Assembly (NCBI GenBank): GCA_005502925.1
Contig: SCPD01000023.1
Span: 33,524-97,523, forward strand
Origin: Rhizobiales bacterium Y(2018)
GTDB lineage: Bacteria > Pseudomonadota > Alphaproteobacteria > Rhizobiales > Aestuariivirgaceae
Length of the DNA stretch: 64,000 nucleotides
Direction of reading: 5' to 3'
The notes under the pieces are model-generated. The model made no database searches. It was not told where the DNA came from and saw only the letters and a list, made by a program, of their open reading frames with translations. The translations under genes were made by a program, and so were the position numbers. Positions 18,227-28,663 of this stretch are shown one piece after another (the stretch's first letter is position 1; each line of letters begins with the position of its first letter).

Positions 18227-18252
18227 ATATAGGGTAGGGGGTTATCTTATAT
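18227..18252. promoter_or_regulatory. Candidate DmeR operator (G-tract flanked by AT-rich repeats)
   Basis: Sixteen bases upstream of dmeR is a GGGGG tract (18237-18241) flanked by ATATAGGGTA on the left and TTATCTTATAT on the right, which are partly complementary. RcnR/DmeR proteins are known to bind G/C tracts flanked by AT-rich inverted repeats, so this is probably the autoregulatory operator of dmeRF. Confidence 0.5.
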
Positions 18253-18505
18253 CCGTCATAAAGTCAAACCTCCTCCCTTTGGGCAGGCGTCGTGAGGAGG
18301 GATGAAAGTCGTGATGCAAGAGGGCCCTCGCAGGACGGCGATCAGGCAAGGGCCCTCGAGGCGCCAGGGATCTTACCGGGGGCATGTGGTCAATCCCCGG
18401 GCATCAAAGAACTACTCTAGGTAAATTTAAATGCAATGATCTATTGGATGATGGGCTGTGCATGAAAGCCTGGGTTTTGGTCTGAGAAACGAAATGACTC
18501 TCCCT
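18253..18505. other. Non-coding stretch with GC-rich palindromes
   Basis: No convincing gene is seen. The stretch holds CCTCCTC/GAGGAGG arms (18269-18275 and 18294-18300), two copies of the self-palindromic AGGGCCCTC (18321-18329 and 18349-18357) 28 bases apart, which can also pair with each other, and CCGGGG/CCCCGG arms near 18377-18402. It may hold a terminator or the promoter region of the downstream secreted protein. Confidence 0.4.
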
Positions 18506-18506
18506 A

Positions 18507-18628
18507 GAGCCCTTCCCGTTTTGATCGAATCGTTTCGTTTCGATCAAAACGGGAAAAAGGGCTCGAATCCATATGATCTGGAGCGCTTCCTTATCGCCAA
18601 AGTCGAGCAACTTTGGCGGGAAGCGCTC
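18507..18628. repeat. Composite RIME-like element, copy 1 (two hairpins)
   Basis: Hairpin 2-type at 18507-18564: outer stem GAGCCCTT/AAGGGCTC and a perfect 15-bp inner stem beginning CCCGTTTTGATC, with an A-rich bulge on the 3' side. After 16 bases comes hairpin 1-type at 18581-18628 (outer GAGCGCTTCC/GGAAGCGCTC, inner CGCCAAAGT/ACTTTGGCG, 6-base loop, TTAT bulge). The same pair recurs at 35545-35653 and, inverted, at 48204-48315. Confidence 0.85.
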
Positions 18629-18707
18629 TAGGATACTCGAATTTGCGCTGGTCAATCTTAGGTGGTCGATATAGCGTCGCCGCGAGAATCTTTTTGAGAG
18701 GGCCATA

Positions 18708-19496
18708 ATGAAGCAGCTTCCCCGTTTCACCTTCGTCGTTCTTCCGCTTGCAGCGTTGCTGGTGGCGGCGCCATCGCTTTTGAAGAGCGGTAAACTGGTG
18801 TCTTATGACCAGGCCTATGCCGACAAGGGCGGTAATGGAAACGGCGGCGGGAATGGCGGTGGCGGAAATGGCAATGGCGGCGGCAGTGCGAATGGCGGTG
18901 GGAACGCCGGCAAAGGTGCCGCCGGCGGCGATAATCGAGGTCAGGGCAAGTCCGCCAATGCGGGGAAAGGCAGCGTATCGAGCCAGCTCGGCGCGTTGAA
19001 CGCGGCCCATGCCTCACCGAAAGCTCTGGCGAAGGCGGCGCCCAATTCGCGCGTCGGCAAGATAGCCGCTTACCAAGCGGCGTCGGAAGCCGCGGTCGCG
19101 GCTGGTGAAGACGCCTCCGCGGCGATCGATGCAGCGATTGCGGCAAGCCCGGCGGCCCAGGCGGCTATCACTACATCGGATCAAGCCGATGCCGAACTCG
19201 AGACAGCCAATCAGGCGCTCGCCGACCTGCAGAAAGATCCAGACGCGACGCCGGAAGCGATTGCTGCCGCGAAGCAGTCCGCGGAGGATGCGGCGACGGC
19301 CGCCGCCGAGGCCCAGAAAGCTGAGGACCAGGCGAAGGCCGACGCGGTAGCCGCCGATCCGGCTGCACAGGAAGCGCTGGCGGCGGCCCAGGCGGCCGCG
19401 AAGGCCGAGATGGATGCACTCAATGCCGCGGCAAATAAGACACCTGTCAGCGCGGAGACGAAAGCCGCTCTGGACGCGCTTCTGGCCGGCAAGTAA
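18708..19496 (+). CDS. Secreted Gly/Asn- and Ala-rich protein of unknown function
   Basis: 262 aa. An N-terminal hydrophobic segment (residues 8-22) is probably a signal peptide or anchor. Residues about 40-85 are a low-complexity run of Gly, Asn and Lys (GGNGNGGG-like repeats). A short conserved-looking patch, LGALNAAHASPKAL then APNSRVGKIAAY (about 96-125), is a pattern I recognise from uncharacterised rhizobial proteins. The rest (about 128-262) is Ala/Glu/Asp/Lys-rich, almost free of aromatic residues, and predicted helical, possibly coiled coil. The gene stands alone, bracketed by palindromic repeats at 18507-18628 and 19554-19600. No function can be assigned; a cell-surface or envelope role is conceivable. 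Confidence 0.75.
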   Translation: MKQLPRFTFVVLPLAALLVAAPSLLKSGKLVSYDQAYADKGGNGNGGGNGGGGNGNGGGSANGGGNAGKGAAGGDNRGQGKSANAGKGSVSSQLGALNAAHASPKALAKAAPNSRVGKIAAYQAASEAAVAAGEDASAAIDAAIAASPAAQAAITTSDQADAELETANQALADLQKDPDATPEAIAAAKQSAEDAATAAAEAQKAEDQAKADAVAADPAAQEALAAAQAAAKAEMDALNAAANKTPVSAETKAALDALLAGK

Positions 19497-19553
19497 CGAG
19501 CTCTTTCACCGCGATTCTGCGGCGATTGCGGTCATGACGCAGTCGCCGTTTTA

Positions 19554-19600
19554 GCGCGCTTCCCGCCAAAGTTGCTCGACTTGGCGATAAAGAAGCGCTC
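19554..19600. repeat. RIME-like element, single degenerate hairpin 1 copy
   Basis: Reverse-orientation copy of the 18581-18628 hairpin: GCGCGCTTCC outer arm, CGCCAAAGT inner arm, TGCTCG loop, then a return arm with one T lost (ACTTGGCG) and GAAGCGCTC. Followed by AAGATTAT, the start of the normal spacer, but without the second hairpin. It sits between the secreted protein and the convergent dxs gene and may act as a bidirectional terminator. Confidence 0.8.
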
Positions 19601-19620
19601 AAGATTATTTGTATTCGCGA

Positions 19621-21549
19621 TCAGGCCAAGGTCTTGAAATCCAGGCCGCGGGTGGGCTCGCCCAGCGCCGCCAGAACTTCGGCGACGATCGACTTCTCGG
19701 TCAGGCCGGCATCCTCATACTGCTCCTTGGGCGTCGCATGCGAGACGAAGCGGTCGGGCAGATAGATGGTGCGGACATGGCAGTCGCTGTTGAACAGATT
19801 GGCGCGCGCCAGATAATGCAGCACCTGCGTCCCGAAGCCGCCAATGGCGCCTTCCTCGACCGTCACCAGCACCTCATGGCCATGCACCAGCCGGCGGACC
19901 AGATCCTCATCGAGAGGTTTGGCGAAGCGCGCATCGGCGACCGTCGCCGGCAAGCCTAAGCTCTGCAGCTGGTCGGCCGCCTTGAGACATTCCTGCAGCC
20001 GCGCGCCGAAGGAAAGCAGCGCGATCTTGCTGCCTTCGCGCAGGATCCGGCCGCGGCCGATTTCGAGCGGCACGCCTTCTTCGGGCATGTCGACACCGAC
20101 GCCTTCGCCGCGCGGATAGCGGAAGGCCGAAGGCCGGTCGTCGATCGCGACGGCGGTCGCCACCATATGGACGAGCTCGGCCTCGTCCGCCGCCGCCATG
20201 ACGACGAAATCGGGCAGGCAGGAGAGATAGCCGATGTCGAAGCTGCCGGCATGCGTCGCGCCATCCTGGCCGACGAGCCCGGCGCGGTCGATGGCGAAGC
20301 GCACCGGCAGCCGTTGCAGCGCCACGTCATGCACGACCTGATCGTAGGCGCGCTGCAGGAAGGTGGAATAGATGGCGCAGAAGGGCTTGAAGCCCTCGAC
20401 CGCGAGCCCGGCGGCGAAGGTGACGGCATGCTGCTCGGCGATGCCGACATCGAACATGCGGGTTGGGAAGCGCTCGGCGAATTTGTCGAGGCCGGTGCCG
20501 GACGGCATGGCGGCGGTGATGCCGACGATCTTGTCGTCCTTCTCGCCATGGGCGATCAGCGCCTTGGCGAAGACCGAGGTATAAGTGGGCGCGTTGGAGA
20601 CGCTTTTCGCCATTTCGCGGGTGGCGGGATCGAATTTCGAGACGGCGTGGTATTTTTCCCGGTCCGGCTTGGCGAAGGGATGCCCCTTGCCCTTTTCCGT
20701 CACCACATGGACGAGCACCGGGCCAAGCTGCTCGGCGTCGCGCACATTCTGCAGGATGGGCACCAGCGTATCGATATTGTGCCCGTCGATGGGCCCGACA
20801 TAATAGAAGCCGAGCTCCTCGAACAAGGTGCCCCCGGTCAGCATGCCGCGCGCATATTCATCCGCCCGCTGAGCGGCGGTGCGCAAGGTGCGCGGGAACT
20901 TCATGGCGAGCTGCTTGGCGATATCGCGCAGCGACAGGAAGGGCCGCGACGAGACGAGCCAGGAGAGATAGTTGGTCAGCGCCCCGACGGCGGGGGCGAT
21001 CGACATGCCATTGTCGTTGAGGACGACAATGAGGCGGGTGTCGAGGGCGCCCGCATTGTTCATCGCCTCATAGGCCATGCCGGCGCTCATGGCGCCGTCG
21101 CCGATGACGCAGACGACGTGGTTGTCCTCCTGCTTCATGTCGCGCGCCACGGCCATGCCGAGGCCGGCCGAGATCGAGGTCGAGCTGTGGGCGGCGCCGA
21201 AGGGGTCATATTCGCTTTCGCTGCGCTTGGTGAAGCCATAGAGACCGTCGCGCTGGCGGATCTGGCGGATGCGGTCGCGCCGGCCGGTGAGGATCTTGTG
21301 CGGATAGGTCTGGTGGCTGACGTCCCAGATCAGCCGGTCCTTGGGCGTATTGAACACATAGTGCAACGCCACGGTGAGCTCGATGACGCCGAGCCCGGCG
21401 CCGAAATGGCCGCCCGTCTTGGCAGCAGCGGCGATCGTTTCGGCCCGGAGTTCCTCGGCGACCTGGCGCAGTTGCTGAGGGTTCAGCCTGCGCAGCGCCG
21501 CCGGATCGTTAACGCTGTCGAGCAGGGGGGTATGATCGTTTTTGGTCAT
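19621..21549 (-). CDS. dxs: 1-deoxy-D-xylulose-5-phosphate synthase
   Basis: 642 aa, full length for DXS, the thiamine-diphosphate enzyme that joins pyruvate and glyceraldehyde 3-phosphate in the first step of the MEP isoprenoid route. Domain I has [10 protein letters not shown] (45-54) and AAHSSTSIS (119-127); the ThDP/Mg motif GDGAMSAG is at 150-157. Domain II has [15 protein letters not shown] and the pyrimidine-side [14 protein letters not shown], and domain III closes with [12 protein letters not shown]. Transcribed alone, divergent from oppA with a 188-base gap. No other MEP or farnesyl synthase gene is adjacent; an HpnN-like protein is 3 kb away. Confidence 0.97.
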   Translation of the reverse strand: MTKNDHTPLLDSVNDPAALRRLNPQQLRQVAEELRAETIAAAAKTGGHFGAGLGVIELTVALHYVFNTPKDRLIWDVSHQTYPHKILTGRRDRIRQIRQRDGLYGFTKRSESEYDPFGAAHSSTSISAGLGMAVARDMKQEDNHVVCVIGDGAMSAGMAYEAMNNAGALDTRLIVVLNDNGMSIAPAVGALTNYLSWLVSSRPFLSLRDIAKQLAMKFPRTLRTAAQRADEYARGMLTGGTLFEELGFYYVGPIDGHNIDTLVPILQNVRDAEQLGPVLVHVVTEKGKGHPFAKPDREKYHAVSKFDPATREMAKSVSNAPTYTSVFAKALIAHGEKDDKIVGITAAMPSGTGLDKFAERFPTRMFDVGIAEQHAVTFAAGLAVEGFKPFCAIYSTFLQRAYDQVVHDVALQRLPVRFAIDRAGLVGQDGATHAGSFDIGYLSCLPDFVVMAAADEAELVHMVATAVAIDDRPSAFRYPRGEGVGVDMPEEGVPLEIGRGRILREGSKIALLSFGARLQECLKAADQLQSLGLPATVADARFAKPLDEDLVRRLVHGHEVLVTVEEGAIGGFGTQVLHYLARANLFNSDCHVRTIYLPDRFVSHATPKEQYEDAGLTEKSIVAEVLAALGEPTRGLDFKTLA

Positions 21550-21683
21550 TTGCCGACTTCATAATCGGGGGGTGCCGGCCACGCAATTCAAATTGTTTGA
21601 CGCCTGGATATTGAACTTTCGACCACTATTACAGGACATGGGACAAAGCCGTGGGCGATGCTATAGTGCGCCCCGTCTGGACC

Positions 21684-21720
21684 GACGGCTTTTGGCAATT
21701 CTGCCCTTAACGGAGCCGTC
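21684..21720 (+). promoter_or_regulatory. Stem-loop in the oppA leader
   Basis: GACGGCT (21684-21690) pairs with AGCCGTC (21714-21720), with an inner GGCA/TGCC stem (21694-21705). The structure ends 17 bases before the oppA start codon, close to the GGGAGG ribosome site, so it could influence oppA translation or be a target for small RNAs such as those that control peptide-binding proteins in rhizobia. Weakly supported. Confidence 0.35.
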
Positions 21721-21737
21721 AACATGGGAGGAACTAG

Positions 21738-23318
21738 ATGAAAAAAAGCCTGCGATCGCTGCTTCTGGCGACGGCACTCGTATCGATAAGCTATTCGGCG
21801 GCTTTCGCCGAAATGATCTACAACAGAGGCAATTCGGCCGACCCCGAAACCCTCGATCCGCATAAGACCTCGACTGTCTACGAAGCGCATATCCTGCGCG
21901 ATCTGTTCTCCGGCCTCGTCATGCAGGACGCCAAGGCCGACGTCATTCCGGGCGCCGCCGAAAGCTGGAAGATTTCCGATGACGGCACCGTCTACACGTT
22001 CAATCTGCGCAAGGGCGCGACCTGGTCGAACGGCGACCCCGTCACCGCCGATGATTTCGTCTACTCCTTCCGCCGCCTCGAGGACCCGGCGACCGCCGCC
22101 GAATATGCCTCGATGATGTATGTCATCAAAAACGGCCAGGAAGTGAACGAAGGCAAGATGAAGCCGGAAGAGCTGGCTGTGAAGGCGGTCGACGCCAATA
22201 CATTCGAAGTCACGCTCAAGTCGCCGACACCTTACTTCCTCGAGATGCTTACGCACCAGGCAAACTACCCGGTGCACAAGGCCTCGCTCGAGAAGCTCGG
22301 CGCCGAATGGATCAAGCCCGGCAATCTCGTCTCCAACGGCGCTTACACGCTCGCCGAATTCGTGCCGAACGACCACATCAAGCTGGTCAAGAATCCGAAG
22401 TTCTACGAAGCCGATCAGGTCAAGGTCGACACGGTCAATTATTTCCCGACCGAGGACCGTTCGACCGCCATCAAGCGCTTCGAGGCGGGTGAACTCGATT
22501 CGAACGACGACATGCCGCTCGAGCAGCTTGCCGATCTCAAGACAAAGTTTGGTGACCAGGTTCACATCGGCCCGTATCTCGGCACCTATTATTATGCCGT
22601 GAAGACCGACAAGGAGCCATGGTCCAACCCGAAGCTGCGCCGCGCCATCTCGATGGCGATCGACCGCGACTTCATTGCCGAGAAGGTCTGGGGCAACAGC
22701 ATGATCCCCGGCTATTCCATGGTGCCTCCGGGCATTGCGGGTTATGAGCCGGCCATCGCCGACTATGCCGAGAAATCGCAGATCGACCGTGAGGACGAAG
22801 CCAAGAAGATCCTCGCCGAGCTCGGTTACGGCCCCGACAAGCCGCTGAAGATGGAGATCCGCTACAATACGTCGGAAAACCACAAGAACACCGCGGTCGC
22901 CATCCAGGAGCAGCTCAAGCCGCTCGGCGTCGAGGTGACGATGGTCAACACCGACACCAAGACCCATTATGGCTTCCTCGAGCAGAAGGGCGACTATGAC
23001 GTTGCCCGTGCCGCCTGGATCGCCGACTACAAGGATCCCGAGACCTTCCTCGGCATCACCCGCAAGGCGAGTGGCAACAACTACTCGAACTACAACAGCC
23101 CGAAATATGAAGAGCTGATGGACAAGGCGGCGGCCGCCGGCGGCAATCCCGCCGAGCGTTCGAAGCTGCTCTCCGAAGCCGAAAAGGTGCTGGTCGATGA
23201 TCTCGGCAACATCCCGTTGCTCTATTACAGCTACCACAATCTCGTGTCGCCGAAGCTGAAGGGCTTCGAGGACAACGTCATGGACGTGCATCCGACGCGC
23301 TTTATCAGCAAGGAATAA
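21738..23318 (+). CDS. oppA: Oligopeptide ABC transporter substrate-binding protein
   Basis: 526 aa, SBP_bac_5 family. Signal peptide of about 24 residues (AAFA-EMIYN cut). The mature protein shows NSADPETLDPHKTS, DGTVYTFNLRKGATWSNGDPV, YTLAEFVPNDHIKL and the late IADYKDPETFL segment, all typical of OppA. Strong GGGAGG ribosome site. First gene of oppA-B-C-DF; a stem-loop (23329-23362) separates it from oppB, probably allowing excess binding protein. Binds peptides of about 2-5 residues in the periplasm; Tyr/Asp-rich sequences do not reveal further specificity. Confidence 0.95.
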   Translation: MKKSLRSLLLATALVSISYSAAFAEMIYNRGNSADPETLDPHKTSTVYEAHILRDLFSGLVMQDAKADVIPGAAESWKISDDGTVYTFNLRKGATWSNGDPVTADDFVYSFRRLEDPATAAEYASMMYVIKNGQEVNEGKMKPEELAVKAVDANTFEVTLKSPTPYFLEMLTHQANYPVHKASLEKLGAEWIKPGNLVSNGAYTLAEFVPNDHIKLVKNPKFYEADQVKVDTVNYFPTEDRSTAIKRFEAGELDSNDDMPLEQLADLKTKFGDQVHIGPYLGTYYYAVKTDKEPWSNPKLRRAISMAIDRDFIAEKVWGNSMIPGYSMVPPGIAGYEPAIADYAEKSQIDREDEAKKILAELGYGPDKPLKMEIRYNTSENHKNTAVAIQEQLKPLGVEVTMVNTDTKTHYGFLEQKGDYDVARAAWIADYKDPETFLGITRKASGNNYSNYNSPKYEELMDKAAAAGGNPAERSKLLSEAEKVLVDDLGNIPLLYYSYHNLVSPKLKGFEDNVMDVHPTRFISKE

Positions 23319-23328
23319 CTGGGGTGAA

Positions 23329-23362
23329 GCAGCCGTCGTTTCCAATGGGAAACGGCGGCTGC
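23329..23362 (+). terminator. Intercistronic stem-loop between oppA and oppB
   Basis: GCAGCCGTCGTTTCC (23329-23343) pairs with GGAAACGGCGGCTGC (23348-23362): 15 pairs, one G-U, 4-base AATG loop. There is no U-run, so it is more likely an mRNA-stabilising or attenuating hairpin that favours oppA expression than a full terminator. Confidence 0.65.
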
Positions 23363-23388
23363 GCCTTGCCAAGATAGGGGGGCGCGCC

Positions 23389-24312
23389 ATGCTGCGCTAT
23401 GTCTTCCGGCGGTTATTGACTGCCATTCCGACGCTCTTCGTGATCGTCACGATTTCGTTTTTCCTGATCCGTGTCGCGCCGGGCGGCCCGTTCAACCAGG
23501 AACGCGGGCTCAATCCCGTGATCAAGGCCAATCTCGAGCGCCAGTTCGGTCTCGATCAGCCTTTGTGGATGCAGTATCTGCATTACCTCAACAATCTGCT
23601 GCACGGCAATTTCGGCCCGAGCTACAACCTGCCGGACTTCACCGTCGCCGAATTGTTCAAGGTTGGCCTGCCGGTCTCGATCCAGGTCGGCGCTTCGGCG
23701 CTCATCCTGGCGCTGATCATCGGCACCATCCTCGGCGTTATCGCCGCGCTCAGGCAGAACAAGGGAGCGGATTACGCCGTCATCGCCACCGCGACGGCGG
23801 GCAGCACGGTTCCGACCTTCGTGATCGCGCCCATCTACCAGCTCATCTTCGCCACGACCTTGGCGCTGGTGCCGGTCGCGACCTGGGGCGGCGGGGCGCT
23901 GGTCAACAAGATCGGTCCGATCGTCACGTTGGCCCTGCCGCAGATCGCCATCGTGGCGCGCCTGATGCGCGGCTCGATGATCGAGGCGTTACGCTCGCAT
24001 CATATCCGCACCGCGAGGGCGCTCGGACTTTCCGACTGGAGCATCATCGTCAAGCACGCCTTGCGTGGGGCGTTGCTGCCGATCGTCTCCTATTCGGGTC
24101 CGGCGGCGGCGGCTTTGCTTACCGGCTCGATCATCGTCGAGACGATCTTCCAGATTCCGGGGGTCGGACGCTACTTCGTCGAGGCGGCGCTCAACCGCGA
24201 TTACACGCTGGTGATGGGCACGGTGGTGGTCATCGCGCTCTTCACCATCCTGTTCAATCTCATCGTCGACATCCTCTATGCCGCAGTCGATCCGAGGGTG
24301 CGTTATGACTGA
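23389..24312 (+). CDS. oppB: Oligopeptide ABC transporter permease OppB
   Basis: 307 aa, normal OppB length. First helix at about 10-30 followed by VAPGGPFNQERG, the NFGPSY motif near residue 76, and the EAA-type loop RTARALGLSDW near 205 that docks on the ATPase; GSIIVETIFQIPGVG near 245 is characteristic. Preceded by a GGGGGG-type ribosome site. Its last 8 bases overlap oppC. Confidence 0.95.
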   Translation: MLRYVFRRLLTAIPTLFVIVTISFFLIRVAPGGPFNQERGLNPVIKANLERQFGLDQPLWMQYLHYLNNLLHGNFGPSYNLPDFTVAELFKVGLPVSIQVGASALILALIIGTILGVIAALRQNKGADYAVIATATAGSTVPTFVIAPIYQLIFATTLALVPVATWGGGALVNKIGPIVTLALPQIAIVARLMRGSMIEALRSHHIRTARALGLSDWSIIVKHALRGALLPIVSYSGPAAAALLTGSIIVETIFQIPGVGRYFVEAALNRDYTLVMGTVVVIALFTILFNLIVDILYAAVDPRVRYD

Positions 24313-25426
24313 CATCACCACAACGCAAACTCCCTTCGTCGGGCGCTCACTGTGGGCGGATGCGCTGGCTAGGCTCAAAGCCAACAAGGCGGCGATGTTC
24401 AGCCTGATCTATCTGGCGCTGATGGCCATCGCCTGCGTCTTCGGCCCTTATTTCGTGTCGCATCCCTATACGACGATCTACCCCGATTATGTCCGCACGC
24501 CGCCGAGCCTTTCGGCCTATCCGCAGGCCGAGATGATCGACACGGCGCTCAAGGATGCGGTGCGCCGCATGCGGGTCGATCTCGAGGAATGGCATGAGCA
24601 GGACGAGCGTATCTTCGTGACGATCTCCTCGCCCAAGCAGATCGATGAGCGCGTCACCCGTTATCTCGACCGCTCTGACACTTTCGACAATACCCGCATC
24701 GAGAGCAAATCAGCGGACGGCCTCAAGCTCACCATGAGCGCCACCGTCGCGAAGGAGCATTTCTACTTCGGTACCGACAATACCGGCCGCGACCTGCTCT
24801 CCCGGGTGCTGATGGGCGGGCGCATTTCGCTCGCCATCGGTCTGCTCGCCGGTTGCGTCGCTGTCTGCATCGGCGTCCTCTATGGCGCGACCGCCGGCTT
24901 CATGGGCGGCAAGACCGACGAGATCATGATGCGTATCGTCGACATTCTCTATTCGCTGCCCTTCATCTTTTTCGTGATCATGCTGGTGGTGTTCTTCGGC
25001 CGCAATTTCGTGCTGATGTTCCTGGCCGTCGGCGCCGTTCTATGGCTCGACATGGCGCGTATCGTGCGTGGCCAGGCCCTATCGATCAGGCGGCAGGAAT
25101 ATGTCCAGGCTGCCGAAGCCTTGGGCGTGAGCAGCGGCGGCATATTGCTGCGCCATATCGTGCCCAATCTCCTGGGGCCAGTGGTCATCTACATGACCTT
25201 GCTGGTGCCGCAGGTCATCATCCTCGAGAGCTTCCTGTCCTTCCTGGGGTTGGGCGTGCAGGAGCCGATGACCAGCTGGGGTGTTCTCATCTCGCAGGGA
25301 GCGAAGAATATCGGCTCGGCCAACTGGCTCTTGCTGTACCCGGCCTTCTTCCTGGTCTCGACGCTCTTCGCCCTCAATTTCATTGGCGATGGTCTGCGCG
25401 ATGCGCTCGACCCGAAGGATCGGTGA
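24305..25426 (+). CDS. oppC: Oligopeptide ABC transporter permease OppC with enlarged periplasmic loop
   Basis: 373 aa, about 70 longer than most OppC proteins. The ATG at 24305 (MTDITTTQTP) lies within the end of oppB. After the first helix (about 34-54) there is a roughly 110-residue hydrophilic segment (about 55-165) including RVDLEEWHEQDERIF before the conserved FGTDNTGRDLLSR; the extra length is here. The membrane core then shows QAAEALGVSSGGILLRHIVPN (EAA loop) and LSFLGLGVQEP. Similar enlarged loops occur in some rhizobial OppC proteins. It may help dock the binding protein (inference). Confidence 0.93.
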   Translation: MTDITTTQTPFVGRSLWADALARLKANKAAMFSLIYLALMAIACVFGPYFVSHPYTTIYPDYVRTPPSLSAYPQAEMIDTALKDAVRRMRVDLEEWHEQDERIFVTISSPKQIDERVTRYLDRSDTFDNTRIESKSADGLKLTMSATVAKEHFYFGTDNTGRDLLSRVLMGGRISLAIGLLAGCVAVCIGVLYGATAGFMGGKTDEIMMRIVDILYSLPFIFFVIMLVVFFGRNFVLMFLAVGAVLWLDMARIVRGQALSIRRQEYVQAAEALGVSSGGILLRHIVPNLLGPVVIYMTLLVPQVIILESFLSFLGLGVQEPMTSWGVLISQGAKNIGSANWLLLYPAFFLVSTLFALNFIGDGLRDALDPKDR

Positions 25427-25430
25427 CGCC

Positions 25431-27047
<1,617 letters not shown>

Positions 27048-27074
27048 AGAACTCCAAACCGCCTGCGGCCATTG

Positions 27075-27692
27075 TCACGCAACATCGAGCTGCAGTGAGC
27101 CTTTGGCGAGCCCCAATTCCCGTTCCGTCGCCTGTATGGTCATTTCCCTGACGATGCCGAGCCGCGCATGTGACAATGCCACGGCCTGCAGCGCGAAAGC
27201 ATCGATCAGGGCGAAGATATGGATGGCCGACTTCATTGGATCGTCCGACCGGAAAGCGCCGTTTCGCGTTCCCTCATCGATCAAGTGCGCCATCTCGCTA
27301 TCCCAGGCATCGACAAGCACGGTGAGCGCATCGCTGAGCAGGGGATGGTAGCGTGCGAGATAATAGGCTTCGACTGCCAAAAGCCGCATGGAGTCTGGCT
27401 GCTCTGCAAGAGCCGACCTCAAGTAGATGCGCATCTGCTGAACTGGAGCGCTCTCTTTGCGGATGGTTGCAAAATGATCTCTTAAATCATCCCCGCCGAG
27501 CTGTGCGAAGGCTTCGGCAACGAGTTGTTCGACAGCCGGAAAATAATGATTGACCAGGCCGGGCGCGACACCGGCTTCCTGGGCGACACTGCGCAGGCTG
27601 ATGCTGCCCAACCCCGTCTTGCCGGCCAGCCGGGCCGCTGCCGCCACGATTTCGCGGCGGCGTTCCTCGGGGTTCTTTCTGCGCCTGACCAT
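27075..27692 (-). CDS. TetR-family transcriptional regulator (BetI-like HTH)
   Basis: 205 aa from the ATG at 27692 (MVRRRKNPEERR); a GTG at 27728 would add 12 residues. The HTH (SLRSVAQEAGVAPGLVNHYFPAVEQL, about 33-58 in total) resembles BetI. The C-terminal ligand domain is unremarkable. Divergent from the binding-protein/peptidase pair, with a perfect 19-bp-arm dyad in the gap that is very probably its operator. Converges on the opp operon with a 27-base gap. The inducer is unknown. Confidence 0.88.
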   Translation of the reverse strand: MVRRRKNPEERRREIVAAAARLAGKTGLGSISLRSVAQEAGVAPGLVNHYFPAVEQLVAEAFAQLGGDDLRDHFATIRKESAPVQQMRIYLRSALAEQPDSMRLLAVEAYYLARYHPLLSDALTVLVDAWDSEMAHLIDEGTRNGAFRSDDPMKSAIHIFALIDAFALQAVALSHARLGIVREMTIQATERELGLAKGSLQLDVA

Positions 27693-27751
27693 CGTCCTTG
27701 CCTGTTGCGATGCGGCCGAGCCGCGCACGAATCCATCTTGATTGTAGCAAT

Positions 27752-27799
27752 ACCCGTTGACTCCTTATTGGTCATATGGACAATAAGGAGTCAACGGGT
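27752..27799. promoter_or_regulatory. Perfect 19-bp-arm dyad, candidate TetR operator
   Basis: ACCCGTTGACTCCTTATTG (27752-27770) is exactly repeated in reverse complement at 27781-27799; the 10-base centre contains CATATG, itself a palindrome on the same axis. TTGACT hexamers on both strands sit where -35 boxes would be for divergent transcription, so a bound repressor could block both the tetR gene and the binding-protein gene. Confidence 0.7.
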
Positions 27800-27863
27800 G
27801 GAGGCGACAGGGCTCTGTCGCCCGAATGACCAGCAGACGAACAGATATTTATGGGAGGAAGTA

Positions 27864-28652
27864 GTGCGAAGAGTGTTTCAGAAGCTCGCTTTCGCGGCCG
27901 GCCTTGTGGTGCTGCAGGCCGGAATTGTCCATGCCGACATTAAGATCGGCTTGGTGGCGGAGCCTTATCCGCCCTTCACCTCGAAGGACGCGTCGGGCAA
28001 ATGGGTCGGCTGGGAGATCGACGTTCTCGAGGCCGCCTGCAAGGCCATGAACGAGAAGTGCGACTATGTCGAAATAGCCTGGGACGGCCTCATTCCCAGC
28101 CTTCAGTCGCGGACGATCGACGTCATCTGGAGCTCTCTGTCGATCACCGACGATCGCCGTGAGGTCATCGATTTTTCCGTTCCCTATTACAGCAGCGTGA
28201 TGTTCATGGTCGGTCCGAAGAACGGCGATCTCGACGTCACGCCTGAGCATCTTGCGGACAAGGTCATCGGCGTTCCAGGCGGCGGGCCTGAGGAAAAATA
28301 CGCAACCGTCGTCTACGCGCCTGCCGGTGCCCAGATCAAAGCCTATCCGACCCAGGACGAGACGAACGGAGATATGGTTTCCGGCCGCATCGACTACACG
28401 GTCGGGGGCGCCGCGGCCATGCAGAGGCTTCTCACGTCGGCGGAAGGCAGCGCCTGCTGCGAGCACAAAGCGGATGTCGAGGATCCGAAGATACTCGGAG
28501 AAGGCATGGGCGCCGGCATACGCAAAGGCGACACGGCCCTCAAGGCCAAGCTCGACGCGGCGATCATGGCGCTGGCCAGGTCCGGCGAGCTGGATCGGAT
28601 CACTGCCAATCATCCCGAGCTCAAAGGCGCCATCAAGACGCCTAAGCCCTGA
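27864..28652 (+). CDS. Polar amino-acid-type periplasmic binding protein
   Basis: 262 aa starting at GTG 27864, chosen because a GGGAGG site lies 5 bases upstream and the signal peptide (KLAFAAGLVVLQAGIVHA) follows at once; the frame stays open far upstream but crosses the operator. Family SBP_bac_3: IGLVAEPYPPFTS, WVGWEIDVLEAACKAM, WDGLIPSLQSRTIDVIWSSLSIT and TDDRREVIDFSVPYY. Two Cys in SACCEHK may be structural. No permease or ATPase gene is nearby; an M20 peptidase follows 11 bases later. It may use a transporter encoded elsewhere or act as a sensor. Confidence 0.88.
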   Translation: MRRVFQKLAFAAGLVVLQAGIVHADIKIGLVAEPYPPFTSKDASGKWVGWEIDVLEAACKAMNEKCDYVEIAWDGLIPSLQSRTIDVIWSSLSITDDRREVIDFSVPYYSSVMFMVGPKNGDLDVTPEHLADKVIGVPGGGPEEKYATVVYAPAGAQIKAYPTQDETNGDMVSGRIDYTVGGAAAMQRLLTSAEGSACCEHKADVEDPKILGEGMGAGIRKGDTALKAKLDAAIMALARSGELDRITANHPELKGAIKTPKP

Positions 28653-28663
28653 GAGGATGAAGG

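Noticed and set aside
18321..18357. Two AGGGCCCTC copies as a possible CRISPR or iteron array
   Set aside because: Only two short self-palindromic copies; no repeat-spacer regularity and no cas genes in the window.
18404..18730. Leftward 108-codon ORF across the repeat region
   Set aside because: It consists largely of the palindromic repeats and lacks a ribosome site or any family pattern.
20167..21564. 465-codon open frame antisense to dxs
   Set aside because: dxs is unambiguous; the antisense product has no family features.
21588..23390. 600-codon open frame antisense to oppA
   Set aside because: oppA is a clear family member with signal peptide and ribosome site; the antisense frame is low-complexity (His/Val/Asp/Arg-rich) and typical of GC-rich mirror frames.
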